Below, one piece after another: positions 1 to 8,015 of a stretch of DNA of 37,031 nt (the first letter of the stretch is position 1; the number at the start of each line of letters is the position of its first letter). A program made the translations under genes and the position numbers. The stretch is from an uncultured Lactobacillaceae bacterium (GTDB lineage Bacteria; Bacillota; Bacilli; Lactobacillales; Lactobacillaceae): the NCBI GenBank assembly GCA_934216625.1, contig CAKQCC010000003.1, forward strand, positions 1-37,031, in the 5' to 3' direction. Below the pieces are notes generated by a model. The model did no database searches. It saw only the letters and a program-made list of their open reading frames with translations, and was not told the origin of the DNA.

Positions 1-1
1 G

Positions 2-784
2 ACCAGCAGTCAGGTCGGTGAACTGGTGAGATGGGCTCATCAGCATCAATTGCCGGTTACGGTAATCGGTAACGCCAGTAATTTAATCATCCGTGACGGT
101 GGTTTGCGGGGGCTAGTCATTATTTTGACCGGCCTTCATCAGGTGCGCAATCGTCATCAAATAATGGTTGCCGGGGCTGGAGCCCCGATTATTTCGGTTT
201 CCGTGGCTGCCCGGCGACTTTCGTTATCCGGACTTGAATTTGCGGCCGGAATTCCGGGCAGCGTTGGCGGAGCGGTTTTCATGAACGCCGGCGCTTACGG
301 TGGCAGTACTAGTCAGGTACTTCAGTCCGCTGAAGTCATGAACCGGGATGGTGAAATTAAAGTCCTTTCACGAGATGAACTCGATTTCAGCTATCGGCAC
401 AGTTCGCTTCAGGATCACCCCGGAATTGTTCTAAGCGCGACTTTTAAACTGCGCCGTGGAAATCCTGATCATATTCAAGCCCGAATGGATAATTTTAATG
501 CCCAGCGGGCTGCCAAACAGCCGTTAGATCGGCCGTCGTGCGGCAGTGTCTTTAAACGGCCCCGAGGTCATTACGCAGGCCAACTGATTCACGACGCTAA
601 GTTACAGGGCTACCGTTCCGGTGGTGCTCAGGTTTCTAAAGTTCACGCGGGGTTTATCGTTAACGTTAATCACGCCACCGCCACTGATTATTTGAACGTG
701 ATTCATCACGTTCAAGATCAAGTCTTTAAAAATTCGGGGGTTCATCTTCAAACCGAAGTCCGAATCATTGGCGATCGTCGGTGA
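2..784 (+). CDS. murB: UDP-N-acetylenolpyruvoylglucosamine reductase (5' end outside window)
   Basis: FAD-dependent cytoplasmic enzyme that reduces UDP-GlcNAc-enolpyruvate to UDP-MurNAc with NADPH, the second committed step of peptidoglycan synthesis. The frame is open to the window edge. The residues before the GTG at 26 ([14 protein letters not shown]) still match the family, so that GTG is internal and the true start lies upstream. Visible signatures are the FAD-domain [12 protein letters not shown], the [16 protein letters not shown] loop, YRHSSLQ, and [10 protein letters not shown], which carries the catalytic Ser of the proton-donating step. The C-terminal QTEVRIIG holds the conserved Glu. 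The last 20 bases overlap the 3' end of the convergent membrane-protein gene. MurB next to cdaA is a common order in lactobacilli. Identity is secure; only the N-terminus is missing. Confidence 0.95.
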   Translation, partial: TSSQVGELVRWAHQHQLPVTVIGNASNLIIRDGGLRGLVIILTGLHQVRNRHQIMVAGAGAPIISVSVAARRLSLSGLEFAAGIPGSVGGAVFMNAGAYGGSTSQVLQSAEVMNRDGEIKVLSRDELDFSYRHSSLQDHPGIVLSATFKLRRGNPDHIQARMDNFNAQRAAKQPLDRPSCGSVFKRPRGHYAGQLIHDAKLQGYRSGGAQVSKVHAGFIVNVNHATATDYLNVIHHVQDQVFKNSGVHLQTEVRIIGDRR

Positions 785-1415
785 TTAGATCAACAAACCA
801 GTTAATGAATAATTGCACCAGGGTGAATAATACTACAAAAGCGATCATTTTTGGCCGCCACATTCTGATTAACGGCCGAATAAATAATTGGGGATTGGCA
901 AATAGGTAAATCGTGTGGATCCTTAGGAACCGACCAATGAAGACCCCGATCGAGGACAGAATCGTTAAGATAATGATGATTGCGTTACGGAACCAGGCTT
1001 GACCCGCTGAAAAACGGTTAGCAATAACACCGGCAATTTGATTAAGGCCCGCCATTCCAATTAGTGTGCAGCCAAGGGCGCTGATGATTAGGAAAGTGTA
1101 GCTAGTCCACATTGAAATCGAAAGCCGAATTAGTCCCTGTTGATTGTACGGATTGAGTAACGAAAGATGAAATAGGTCGGTTAGTAAGTACGGAGTGTTC
1201 GGGTAAAACAATAACCAAATAATGAAGAAAAGCCAGAACCATTGCCGATGTTTGATTTGAGGCTTTTGGATCCAGAAATTAATTTCAATTGGAACGTAAG
1301 CGAGAAACGTATTTAGGATTAAAAAATGAGTTGGAACGTTGACTTCAAAGATACAGATTAAGATCATCCAAATAATGAAAAACGTTCTAATTTGATTTGA
1401 TTTATTTTTGAACAA
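765..1415 (-). CDS. DUF1361-type multi-pass membrane protein
   Basis: Protein of 216 residues with about six hydrophobic segments, and motifs I associate with the DUF1361 family: [14 protein letters not shown] in the middle and [14 protein letters not shown] in the C-terminal half. The function of this family is not established. The start is a TTG at 1415 preceded by GAAGGTG with five bases of spacing; no ATG fits better. The gene runs opposite to murB and cdaA, sharing 20 bases of 3' end with murB and diverging from cdaA over a 91-base gap. Membrane location is clear from composition. The family call rests on remembered motifs and is good but not certain. Confidence 0.75.
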   Translation of the reverse strand: MFKNKSNQIRTFFIIWMILICIFEVNVPTHFLILNTFLAYVPIEINFWIQKPQIKHRQWFWLFFIIWLLFYPNTPYLLTDLFHLSLLNPYNQQGLIRLSISMWTSYTFLIISALGCTLIGMAGLNQIAGVIANRFSAGQAWFRNAIIIILTILSSIGVFIGRFLRIHTIYLFANPQLFIRPLIRMWRPKMIAFVVLFTLVQLFINWFVDLITDDRQ

Positions 1416-1506
1416 GTTTACACCTTCGTTAATTTAGCACCATTGATAATTATATTTGATTAATTTGGTGAAATCCAACCGATGAGAATAGTTGAGGTTG
1501 AGGAAT

Positions 1507-2355
1507 ATGGGGATTAATTGGAATCAAATGCTAACGCTTAATCATTTAAGCAGTTTATTAGACATTCTGGTAATTTGGTTCATTATTTACGAAATAATTA
1601 TTTTACTGAAGGGAACCAAAGCGGTTCAATTATTTCGCGGAATCATCATTATTGCAATCGTTAAGATCGTCAGTGTTTACGCCGGTTTAAGCACGGTTTC
1701 CTGGTTTATGGACCAAATCATTAACTGGGGCGTCATCGCGATCATCGTGATTTTTCAGCCCGAAATTCGTCGGGGCCTTGAACATCTGGGTCGTGGTTCG
1801 AACCTTCGTCATGGTAAAAACCGAATTGTCCAGGTTAAGCAGACGATTAAGGCCCTTGATAAAGCGATTCAATACATGTCACGTCGGCGGATCGGGGCCC
1901 TAATCACGATTCAGATGGACACCGGTTTAGAAGACTACATTGAAACCGGAATTAAGTTGGACGCCCGGATCAGTAGTGCACTTTTGATTAACACGTTTAT
2001 TCCCAACACTCCACTTCATGACGGGGCGGTCATTATTCGAAACCACCGGATCGCCGTAGCGGCAGCCTATTTACCGCTATCGCAGAGTAATCTAATTCCG
2101 AAGGAACTCGGGACTCGTCACCGGGCCGCAGTTGGTATCTCGGAAGTTACGGATGCGTTAACGATCGTAATTTCGGAAGAAACCGGTGAAATCTCCATTA
2201 CTAAAGATGATGAGCTGCTTCGGCGGCTGAGCCGCAAAGATTATCTGAGGATCCTACGTGAGCAGCTGCTGAATCCTGACCGTGATTCGCATAATTTAAT
2301 CGTGAAAGGGATCGATTGGTTGAAACACCGGTTTGGAAAGGGATGGCAGGCATGA
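1507..2355 (+). CDS. cdaA: Diadenylate cyclase CdaA
   Basis: Membrane-bound enzyme that condenses two ATP into cyclic di-AMP, the essential second messenger that controls potassium and osmolyte uptake in Firmicutes. Three N-terminal hydrophobic segments (about residues 15-85) precede a DAC domain. That domain carries both diagnostic motifs, DGA near residue 172 (LHDGAVIIR) and GTRHR near residue 202 (GTRHRAAVGISE). The frame opens with TTG at 1492, but ATG at 1507 has GAGG at 1494-1497 with nine bases of spacing and gives 282 residues, the normal length. The stop overlaps the cdaR start by ATGA, so the two are translationally coupled. In related bacteria glmM follows cdaR; here glmS does. Confidence 0.96.
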   Translation: MGINWNQMLTLNHLSSLLDILVIWFIIYEIIILLKGTKAVQLFRGIIIIAIVKIVSVYAGLSTVSWFMDQIINWGVIAIIVIFQPEIRRGLEHLGRGSNLRHGKNRIVQVKQTIKALDKAIQYMSRRRIGALITIQMDTGLEDYIETGIKLDARISSALLINTFIPNTPLHDGAVIIRNHRIAVAAAYLPLSQSNLIPKELGTRHRAAVGISEVTDALTIVISEETGEISITKDDELLRRLSRKDYLRILREQLLNPDRDSHNLIVKGIDWLKHRFGKGWQA

Positions 2356-3053
2356 ATTGGCTTAAAAAGAATTGGTTATACGCTTTACTTTCGTTGCTCT
2401 TGGCCATCCTTCTTTTCGTGTACGTGAATCAGACTAAACTTTCGCCCTCGTTTAATTCCGGTGGTGAATCGCAGGTTTCCCGGCTCAGTTCGACTAAACA
2501 AGATGATATTTCGGTTCCGCTTCAGCTAAACGTTGATAGTAATAAATATTTTGTCACTGATTATCCGGAAAAGGTCACCGTTCATTTGAGCGGGCCAACC
2601 GCTTTGGTATCAACGGTGGTTAATACCCAGAATTTTCGGGTACTGGCTAATTTAAACGGTTTCGGGGTTGGCTGGCACCGGGTTCACCCGGTGGTCAGTG
2701 GCTTGAATTCGGAAATTAAGGCCCACGTTACTCCCGGAATTATTAATCCTGATGTTCAACCTCGACAGACGGTTAATTTTCCGGTTAAAGTCGAATATGA
2801 TCATTCCAGGATCGCTGCTGGGTATCACGCTGAGAAACCGGTCAAAACGATTCGGACGGTTAAAGTTTCCGGGGCCGCTGGTTCGATTAGGCACATCAAA
2901 TCGGTGATCGCTCAGTTATCTTTAAATCATTCTACTAAACATTCGGTTGATCGCCGGGTTGCCCTTGAAGCCCTGGATCGCGATCATAAAACGGTTGACG
3001 TAATTTTAACGCCGGCGACCGAACGGGTTGAATTACCGGTGAAGAAAGGCTAA
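2352..3053 (+). CDS. cdaR: CdaA regulator, YbbR-domain protein
   Basis: Extracytoplasmic regulator of CdaA, 233 residues. It has one N-terminal transmembrane helix (LYALLSLLLAILLFVYVN) followed by YbbR-type beta-rich repeats with the recurring pattern of V-x-L/V-x-G near VTVHLSGP and VKVSGAAGS. The start at 2352 gives an ATGA overlap with cdaA and has GGAAAGG ten bases upstream. The longer frame from 2316 would add non-family sequence. In relatives, CdaR binds the membrane part of CdaA and modulates c-di-AMP output. The family usually carries three or four YbbR repeats; this copy appears to have about two, so it is on the short side. Confidence 0.92.
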   Translation: MNWLKKNWLYALLSLLLAILLFVYVNQTKLSPSFNSGGESQVSRLSSTKQDDISVPLQLNVDSNKYFVTDYPEKVTVHLSGPTALVSTVVNTQNFRVLANLNGFGVGWHRVHPVVSGLNSEIKAHVTPGIINPDVQPRQTVNFPVKVEYDHSRIAAGYHAEKPVKTIRTVKVSGAAGSIRHIKSVIAQLSLNHSTKHSVDRRVALEALDRDHKTVDVILTPATERVELPVKKG

Positions 3054-3080
3054 AAATTTTGTTTGGTTCCGGAAGCGTTT

Positions 3081-3086
3081 TATAAT
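3081..3086 (+). promoter_or_regulatory. Probable -10 of the glmS promoter
   Basis: A perfect TATAAT lies 73 bases before the glmS start. A TTGTTT at 3059-3064 with 16-base spacing is the best -35 and matches the consensus only in its first half. The 105-base gap between cdaR and glmS is too short to hold a glmS ribozyme, and no ribozyme core is visible. Confidence 0.5.
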
Positions 3087-3158
3087 TAAAAACGGGTTTA
3101 TTTTCGAAATTAATTAATTGAAATTATCGAGCGTTAAAAATGAAAAGGAGTTTGTATA

Positions 3159-4979
3159 ATGTGTGGTATCGTAGGAGTTACCGGTAATCAAAATGCGGTT
3201 AACATTTTGGTCAACGGCTTACAAAAACTTGAATATCGTGGATATGATTCGGCCGGAATTTACGTTACTAACCGAAACAAAAAAGACTTTTTAATCAAAC
3301 GCAAGGGAACGATTGACAATTTAAAGAAAGCTATTACTCCTGACGTTAAAGGAACGGCTGGAATTGGCCACACCCGCTGGGCAACGAACGGGGTGGTGAA
3401 TCGTGCTAATGCGCATCCGCAGTTTTCTCAGGATAATCGCTTTTATTTGGTTCATAACGGCGTCATTGAGAATTACAAAGAATTAAAGCACAAGTATTTA
3501 CAGGGTGTTAAATTCACCAGCCAAACTGACACCGAAGTGGTGGTACAGTTGGTAGATCGGTTCGTAGTTCGTGACGGGATGACCACTAAACAGGCGTTTC
3601 GGAAAACATTATCGTTAGTTGGTCGTTCTTCGGGATACGCTTTCTTGCTAATGGATCGTGAAGAACCGAATACTTTATATTTAGCTAAGAATAAAAACCC
3701 GTTGCTGATCGGGGTCGGCAAAGGATGTAACGTGGTTTGCTCAGACTCGTTAGCAATGTTGAACGTTACCCACGATTTCTTAGAACTTAAAGATGGCGAA
3801 ATGGTGGTAGTTCGACCAAATTCAATCCGAATCCAGGATGCCGATGGCAACCCAGTTCATCGGCAGCCTTTTCATGTCAACATGAATGCTAAGGACACCG
3901 GAAAGGGTCCTTATCCTTATTACATGCTTAAAGAAATTGATGAACAGCCGAACATTATGCGAAAGTTAACTAAGCATTATCTGAATCCAGTTGGCGAACC
4001 GATGATTGATTCAAAACTGCTTGCTAAAATGAATCAAGCTGACCGACTTTATATCGTTGGGGCTGGAACCAGTTATCACGCCGGATTAGTTGGTAAAGGC
4101 TTATTTGAACACTTGGTTCGGATCCCGACCGAAGTTCACGTTTCCTCTGAATTTGCTTATGCGGACCCGATTTATTCGAAGCGGCCGTTTTTCATTTTCT
4201 TAACCCAAAGTGGTGAAACGGCCGATAGTCGCGAAGTCCTTTCTAACGTTAGCGCTAAACATTACCCTAGTTTGACGATTACGAACGTTGCCCATTCAAC
4301 TTTGTCAAGGGAAGCTGACTATACGTTGTTACTGCACGCTGGCCCGGAAGTTTCTGTCGCTTCGACTAAGGCTTATACGTCCCAAATTGCGGTCGAAGCG
4401 ATTTTAGCAAAAGCACTTGGTGAATTAAAGCACCTGAACGTCGCTAAAACTTTTGATTTGAAGCACCAGTTAAGTTTAGTGGCGACCGGGATGCAATCGA
4501 TCATTGACCAACGGAAACGAATTAATCAGCTTTCCAAGAAGTATTTTGTTAAGTCCGATAACGCGTTTTATATCGGTCGACAAACTGATTACTACGTAGC
4601 CCTTGAAGCGTCGCTAAAGCTAAAGGAAATTTCGTACTTACAAGCGGAAGGCTTTGCTTCTGGTGAATTAAAGCACGGAACCATTGCTTTAATCGAAAAG
4701 GGAACCCCGGTGATCGGGATTATTACTCAAGCTAAGACCGCCAGTCTGAGTCGCGGGAATTTGGATGAAACTAAATCACGTGGTGCCCGGACTTTTACGA
4801 TCGTTCGAAAAGCGTTAGCTAAGCCTGGTGATTCATTTGTAATCCCGGACGTTAACGAAATGCTGACTCCGCTACTAAGCATTATTCCGGCTCAATTATT
4901 AGCTTATTACACCAGTTTAAATAAAGGGTTAAATGTTGATCAGCCTCGGAACTTAGCAAAAAGTGTTACTGTTGAATAA
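3159..4979 (+). CDS. glmS: Glutamine-fructose-6-phosphate aminotransferase (isomerizing)
   Basis: Makes glucosamine-6-phosphate from fructose-6-phosphate and glutamine, the entry step to UDP-GlcNAc for peptidoglycan and teichoic acid. It is full length at 606 residues. The mature N-terminus MCGIVGV supplies the Cys1 nucleophile of the glutaminase domain, followed by GYDSAGIY and HTRWATNG. The C-terminal half has two SIS domains (GAGTSYHAGLVGKG, SQSGETADSR, STKAYTSQ) and ends with LAKSVTVE, whose Lys belongs to the sugar site. AAGGAG at 3142-3147 precedes the ATG. The gene follows cdaA-cdaR where glmM is commonly found. It has its own TATAAT and no ribozyme, so control must differ from the Bacillus glmS switch. 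Confidence 0.98.
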   Translation: MCGIVGVTGNQNAVNILVNGLQKLEYRGYDSAGIYVTNRNKKDFLIKRKGTIDNLKKAITPDVKGTAGIGHTRWATNGVVNRANAHPQFSQDNRFYLVHNGVIENYKELKHKYLQGVKFTSQTDTEVVVQLVDRFVVRDGMTTKQAFRKTLSLVGRSSGYAFLLMDREEPNTLYLAKNKNPLLIGVGKGCNVVCSDSLAMLNVTHDFLELKDGEMVVVRPNSIRIQDADGNPVHRQPFHVNMNAKDTGKGPYPYYMLKEIDEQPNIMRKLTKHYLNPVGEPMIDSKLLAKMNQADRLYIVGAGTSYHAGLVGKGLFEHLVRIPTEVHVSSEFAYADPIYSKRPFFIFLTQSGETADSREVLSNVSAKHYPSLTITNVAHSTLSREADYTLLLHAGPEVSVASTKAYTSQIAVEAILAKALGELKHLNVAKTFDLKHQLSLVATGMQSIIDQRKRINQLSKKYFVKSDNAFYIGRQTDYYVALEASLKLKEISYLQAEGFASGELKHGTIALIEKGTPVIGIITQAKTASLSRGNLDETKSRGARTFTIVRKALAKPGDSFVIPDVNEMLTPLLSIIPAQLLAYYTSLNKGLNVDQPRNLAKSVTVE

Positions 4980-5001
4980 TAATTTTTAGGAAGTGAGATC
5001 A

Positions 5002-5136
5002 ATGAAATACACTAAAAAGCATCGGAACCGAAATTATCGGTTAATCCGCGCAAAGCGAAACGCAACTTGGAAAAAATATAAGGACCAGCAAAACGAATTA
5101 AATGCTGATCGGCGTGGCGTCAAAAATCGGTTTTAA
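5002..5136 (+). CDS. Small basic protein of 44 residues, unknown
   Basis: A short frame of 44 codons starting ATG at 5002, with a good ribosome binding site (AGGAAGTGA at 4989-4997) and a TAA at 5134. It begins MKYTKKHRNRNYRLIRAKRN and is very rich in Lys, Arg and Asn, with no hydrophobic segment, so it would be a soluble, strongly positive peptide that could bind nucleic acid. It sits 22 bases after glmS and 30 bases before the glucosaminidase gene on the same strand, so cotranscription is likely. I do not recognise a family. A small hairpin (TTTAAGT at 5130-5136 with ACTTAAA at 5143-5149) covers its stop. The ribosome binding site and operon spacing are the main evidence that it is real. 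Confidence 0.55.
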   Translation: MKYTKKHRNRNYRLIRAKRNATWKKYKDQQNELNADRRGVKNRF

Positions 5137-5166
5137 GTAGCCTGACTTAAAGGATTGTTTTAGAAA

Positions 5167-6483
5167 ATGAAAACCAGTTGTACATCCTGGGTAGTTAAGA
5201 TCCTTTTGATATTTGGATTTATGATTAGTTTGATTCCCGTGGCTTCGGTTAAAGCAACTGTTCAGAATGATTTTATTAATCGGTTGACTCCGGACGTTGT
5301 AGAAGTTTCGCATCAATACAATTTGTATCCTTCAGTAATGATGGCTCAGGCGGCACTTGAAAGTAATTTTGGCCAGAGCTCTTTATCCCAGAACGATAAT
5401 AATTATTTCGGAATTAAGGGTTCTTACGATGGTCAGTCGGTGACGATGCCGACGGTTGAGTATAATCAGCAAGGCCAGCAATACTACGTTAATAGTGCTT
5501 TTAAGAAGTATCCGACCTCGCTGGATTCAATCGTTGACAACGCTCATTTGATTCGAAACGGGGTTGTTGGCAACCCCAATATTTATAACGGGGTCTGGAA
5601 AGAAAATTCGGATAATTACGTTGACGCCGCGACCGCGCTTGGTCATAGGTACGCTACCGACCCTAATTATACTAATTATTTAATTGAATTGATTCAAAAA
5701 TATAACCTGAACGGACTACTGGATCAGCGCTCCATTAAAAAGTTCAATCGAGAGTTAAAGCAGAATTGGGGCCATGGTCGACCTAGGTATACCAAAGTTG
5801 CTAGTAATAATCGGGTTACGTTAGGGCCGGATTACTATGATTATCGGATCTATGATCATTTAAACTGGGGACCCATTAATAATTGGCGACGATTAGGTGC
5901 CTACGTAGGTCGCCCGGTTTACGTTGACTTAATTGGTAAGTTTAAACATAGTTATTCCTGGTACCGCATTCGGTTTGGTAAATCCCAGCATCATGAATAC
6001 TGGACGTTACCGAACGCAATCCGGACCGCTGATCCGGTTTATCATTCTGAAAAGTATCGAATCAATCCCCAACAACTGGATTTAAATCGGGCTTATAGTT
6101 GCATTCCCGGGACCGCTTCACTGGCGAAGACGGTTAAAACTAGGTTGAAGCAAGTTTCTTATTGCGGTAACCGGTTTGCGCTGCTTAATCATCGGGTGTG
6201 GTACCGACTTGGCTCGGTCTGGGTTGGTTCGAATTTGAGTCGACCGACCCAATATTTGGCGGTTAATCAAATTAAAAAGTTAAGTTCTCGTTATCGTAAT
6301 TATCGGCTGTATAATCACGTTACTAATTCTAATTATCACGAACGCAATTATTCATGGTCGAAATTAAAATCCAGCCGAAATCATTTGTTAGTTGACCGGA
6401 TCGCAATTCAAAATCGTTCGTTCTGGAGCCGGATTAACGATCATCATCACGTCTTTTGGGTTTCGAGTCGGGCTTTGAAGTGA
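5167..6483 (+). CDS. Secreted glucosaminidase-domain autolysin with GW-like cell-wall repeats
   Basis: Predicted exported N-acetylglucosaminidase (glycoside hydrolase 73 type) that cleaves peptidoglycan glycan strands. Residues 1-30 form a Sec signal peptide (basic start, hydrophobic core ILLIFGFMISLIPV, likely cut after SVKA). Residues about 37-185 are the catalytic domain. They include QAALESNFGQS, where E65 is the likely catalytic acid, and NNYFGIKG. Residues about 215-438 hold three weakly conserved repeats with aromatic-basic composition (YRIYDHL, YRLYNHV, WYRIRF, VWVGS, FWVSSRAL), resembling GW/SH3-like modules that hold proteins on teichoic acid. The canonical GW dipeptides are mostly degraded. 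The next gene is the teichoic-acid exporter ATPase, which fits an anchor role. Confidence 0.85.
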   Translation: MKTSCTSWVVKILLIFGFMISLIPVASVKATVQNDFINRLTPDVVEVSHQYNLYPSVMMAQAALESNFGQSSLSQNDNNYFGIKGSYDGQSVTMPTVEYNQQGQQYYVNSAFKKYPTSLDSIVDNAHLIRNGVVGNPNIYNGVWKENSDNYVDAATALGHRYATDPNYTNYLIELIQKYNLNGLLDQRSIKKFNRELKQNWGHGRPRYTKVASNNRVTLGPDYYDYRIYDHLNWGPINNWRRLGAYVGRPVYVDLIGKFKHSYSWYRIRFGKSQHHEYWTLPNAIRTADPVYHSEKYRINPQQLDLNRAYSCIPGTASLAKTVKTRLKQVSYCGNRFALLNHRVWYRLGSVWVGSNLSRPTQYLAVNQIKKLSSRYRNYRLYNHVTNSNYHERNYSWSKLKSSRNHLLVDRIAIQNRSFWSRINDHHHVFWVSSRALK

Positions 6484-6511
6484 TCAGCAGCTTGTTTGAG
6501 GAGTAATTGAG

Positions 6512-7621
6512 ATGACTAATGACTACAAGATTAAGGTGCAAGACGTTACCAAAGAGTATGATTTATTCAAGACTCAGTCGGAGAAACTGAAATCATTTTT
6601 TGCGCTTTCGAAAAACGTTCCTCATTTTTGGGCCCTAATGGGAATCTCGTTCGAAATTCCATCCGGTGAAACTCTTGGCATTATTGGGGTTAATGGTTCT
6701 GGAAAATCAACCATTTCTAACATTATCTCGGGAATTATTCCGCAAACTACGGGCTACGTTGACGTCCGTGGTGATACTTCGATCGTCGCGATTAGTGCCG
6801 GCTTGCGTAAGAATTTAACCGGTCGTGAAAACATTCGCTTAAAATCGTTGATGCAGGGTTTAACGAATAAACAGATTGATAACATGATGGACGACATTAT
6901 TAGTTTTGCTGATATTGGTGATTTTGTTGACCAGCCAGTTAAAAGTTATTCAACCGGGATGCGATCCCGGCTTGGTTTTTCCATTGCGGTTCACGTTAAC
7001 CCTGATATTTTAATTATTGATGAAGCCTTGTCGGTTGGTGATGATACTTTTTACCAAAAATGTTTAGATAAGATTGCCGATTTTAAGAAGCAGGGTAAAA
7101 CCATTATTTTCGTTAGTCATTCGCTGCATCAAATCCGGCTTTTATGCGATCGGGTGGCTTGGATCAATTATGGGGTCTTGCGTGACATTGGCCCGACCAT
7201 GAAAGTCACCAAAGAGTATCAGCACTTTACCAAGAAATTTAAATCACTTTCGAAGAAGAATAAAAAGGCGTTTCAGCATCGGAAGCGGTCAATTCGCGAG
7301 AACTTTAACGTTCACAATTACCAGCGACAAATTGCAAAACAGGTTAAAGATCATCATCCTCATGAACGCCGGATTCGTTCGAAAGTTAAAAAATTATTTT
7401 ATGGATCGGTAATTAGCGAAAAAATGCCGTTTTCAAGCCGAATTCTTACGGTAATGATTTTAATCCTGATTATTCTTTTATGCGTAGTTAATATTTCCGG
7501 CTATGGTTTTGATTATTTTTTGAATAACCCAACTAGTGTCGGTCACCCGTCCCGGATCTTGAAAGTGCCGAATAATCAAACCCACACTAACCGGGTGGGA
7601 TCCGGAACCACTAATAAATGA
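6512..7621 (+). CDS. tagH: Teichoic-acid export ABC ATPase, TagH type
   Basis: ATP-binding subunit of the ABC exporter that moves wall teichoic acid across the membrane. The nucleotide-binding domain (residues about 5-235) has Walker A GVNGSGKST (59-67), the signature SYSTGMRSR (145-153), Walker B ILIIDE (166-171), and the H-loop in FVSHSLHQ. Signature and Walker B match the TagH/RfbB class, where STGM replaces SGGQ. A basic linker leads to one transmembrane helix (about 309-330) and a short extracellular tail, the usual TagH extension in lactobacilli and bacilli. Its membrane partner TagG is normally the adjacent upstream gene. Here an autolysin occupies that place and no permease lies in the window, so TagG must be encoded elsewhere. 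Confidence 0.88.
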   Translation: MTNDYKIKVQDVTKEYDLFKTQSEKLKSFFALSKNVPHFWALMGISFEIPSGETLGIIGVNGSGKSTISNIISGIIPQTTGYVDVRGDTSIVAISAGLRKNLTGRENIRLKSLMQGLTNKQIDNMMDDIISFADIGDFVDQPVKSYSTGMRSRLGFSIAVHVNPDILIIDEALSVGDDTFYQKCLDKIADFKKQGKTIIFVSHSLHQIRLLCDRVAWINYGVLRDIGPTMKVTKEYQHFTKKFKSLSKKNKKAFQHRKRSIRENFNVHNYQRQIAKQVKDHHPHERRIRSKVKKLFYGSVISEKMPFSSRILTVMILILIILLCVVNISGYGFDYFLNNPTSVGHPSRILKVPNNQTHTNRVGSGTTNK

Positions 7622-7636
7622 TTGGGGGAGGTCAAA

Positions 7637-7951
7637 ATGGCTCTGAAAAGTCACGAACGTTTAACTCTGATTGAACAAATTACGCGTTTAGACGGCAGTA
7701 AGTATATGGAAATTAGTAATATGGCTCAGAACGGGATGGCTGAGATCGCGGCCAATAAAGGAATGATTAAGCAAGTTCGGATCTTGCAGATCAACATTCC
7801 CCATACTCCGCACGTTGCTAAATATGAACATTATATTAATACTCATTATAAAATGCCGAACGAGGATTTTAAGCATTTTCAAGAGTGGAAACGAACGCCC
7901 GAAATGGAAAAAGAAGTTAAGATGATTTTAAAAGAAAATCACATCGGCTAA
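7637..7951 (+). CDS. Unknown soluble protein of 104 residues
   Basis: A frame starting ATG at 7637 with a very strong ribosome binding site (GGGGGAGG at 7624-7631, five-base spacing). It begins 16 bases after the tagH stop, so it is the last gene of that transcript; a terminator follows at 7960. The protein has no signal peptide or membrane segment. Its N-terminal half resembles a helix-rich small domain (ERLTLIEQITRLDG, ISNMAQNGMAEIAANKG), and the C-terminal half has His and Lys-rich helices (HTPHVAKYEHYINTHY, EDFKHFQEWKRTPEMEKEV). I recognise no family or catalytic motif. Expression is well supported by the ribosome binding site and operon position; the function is unknown. Confidence 0.7.
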   Translation: MALKSHERLTLIEQITRLDGSKYMEISNMAQNGMAEIAANKGMIKQVRILQINIPHTPHVAKYEHYINTHYKMPNEDFKHFQEWKRTPEMEKEVKMILKENHIG

Positions 7952-7959
7952 AAAATTAA

Positions 7960-7994
7960 CGTCAGTCGTTTTTGAAATGGCTGACGCTTTTTTT
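7960..7994 (+). terminator. Rho-independent terminator after the tagH operon
   Basis: CGTCAGTC (7960-7967) pairs with GGCTGACG (7979-7986), eight pairs with one G-U and an 11-base loop, followed by seven T. It overlaps the first codons of a longer reading of the antiporter frame (from 7977), which argues for the internal start at 8016. Confidence 0.88.
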
Positions 7995-8015
7995 GTGGTT
8001 AAATTAGGTGATAAA

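Noticed and set aside
3054..3158. glmS ribozyme or riboswitch before glmS
   Set aside because: The gap is only 105 bases, much shorter than the ribozyme, and shows no conserved core; it holds a TATAAT and a ribosome binding site instead.
3473..3850. Minus-strand frame of 125 codons
   Set aside because: It lies wholly within glmS, has no start signals, and its composition is what is expected of a reverse-complement frame.
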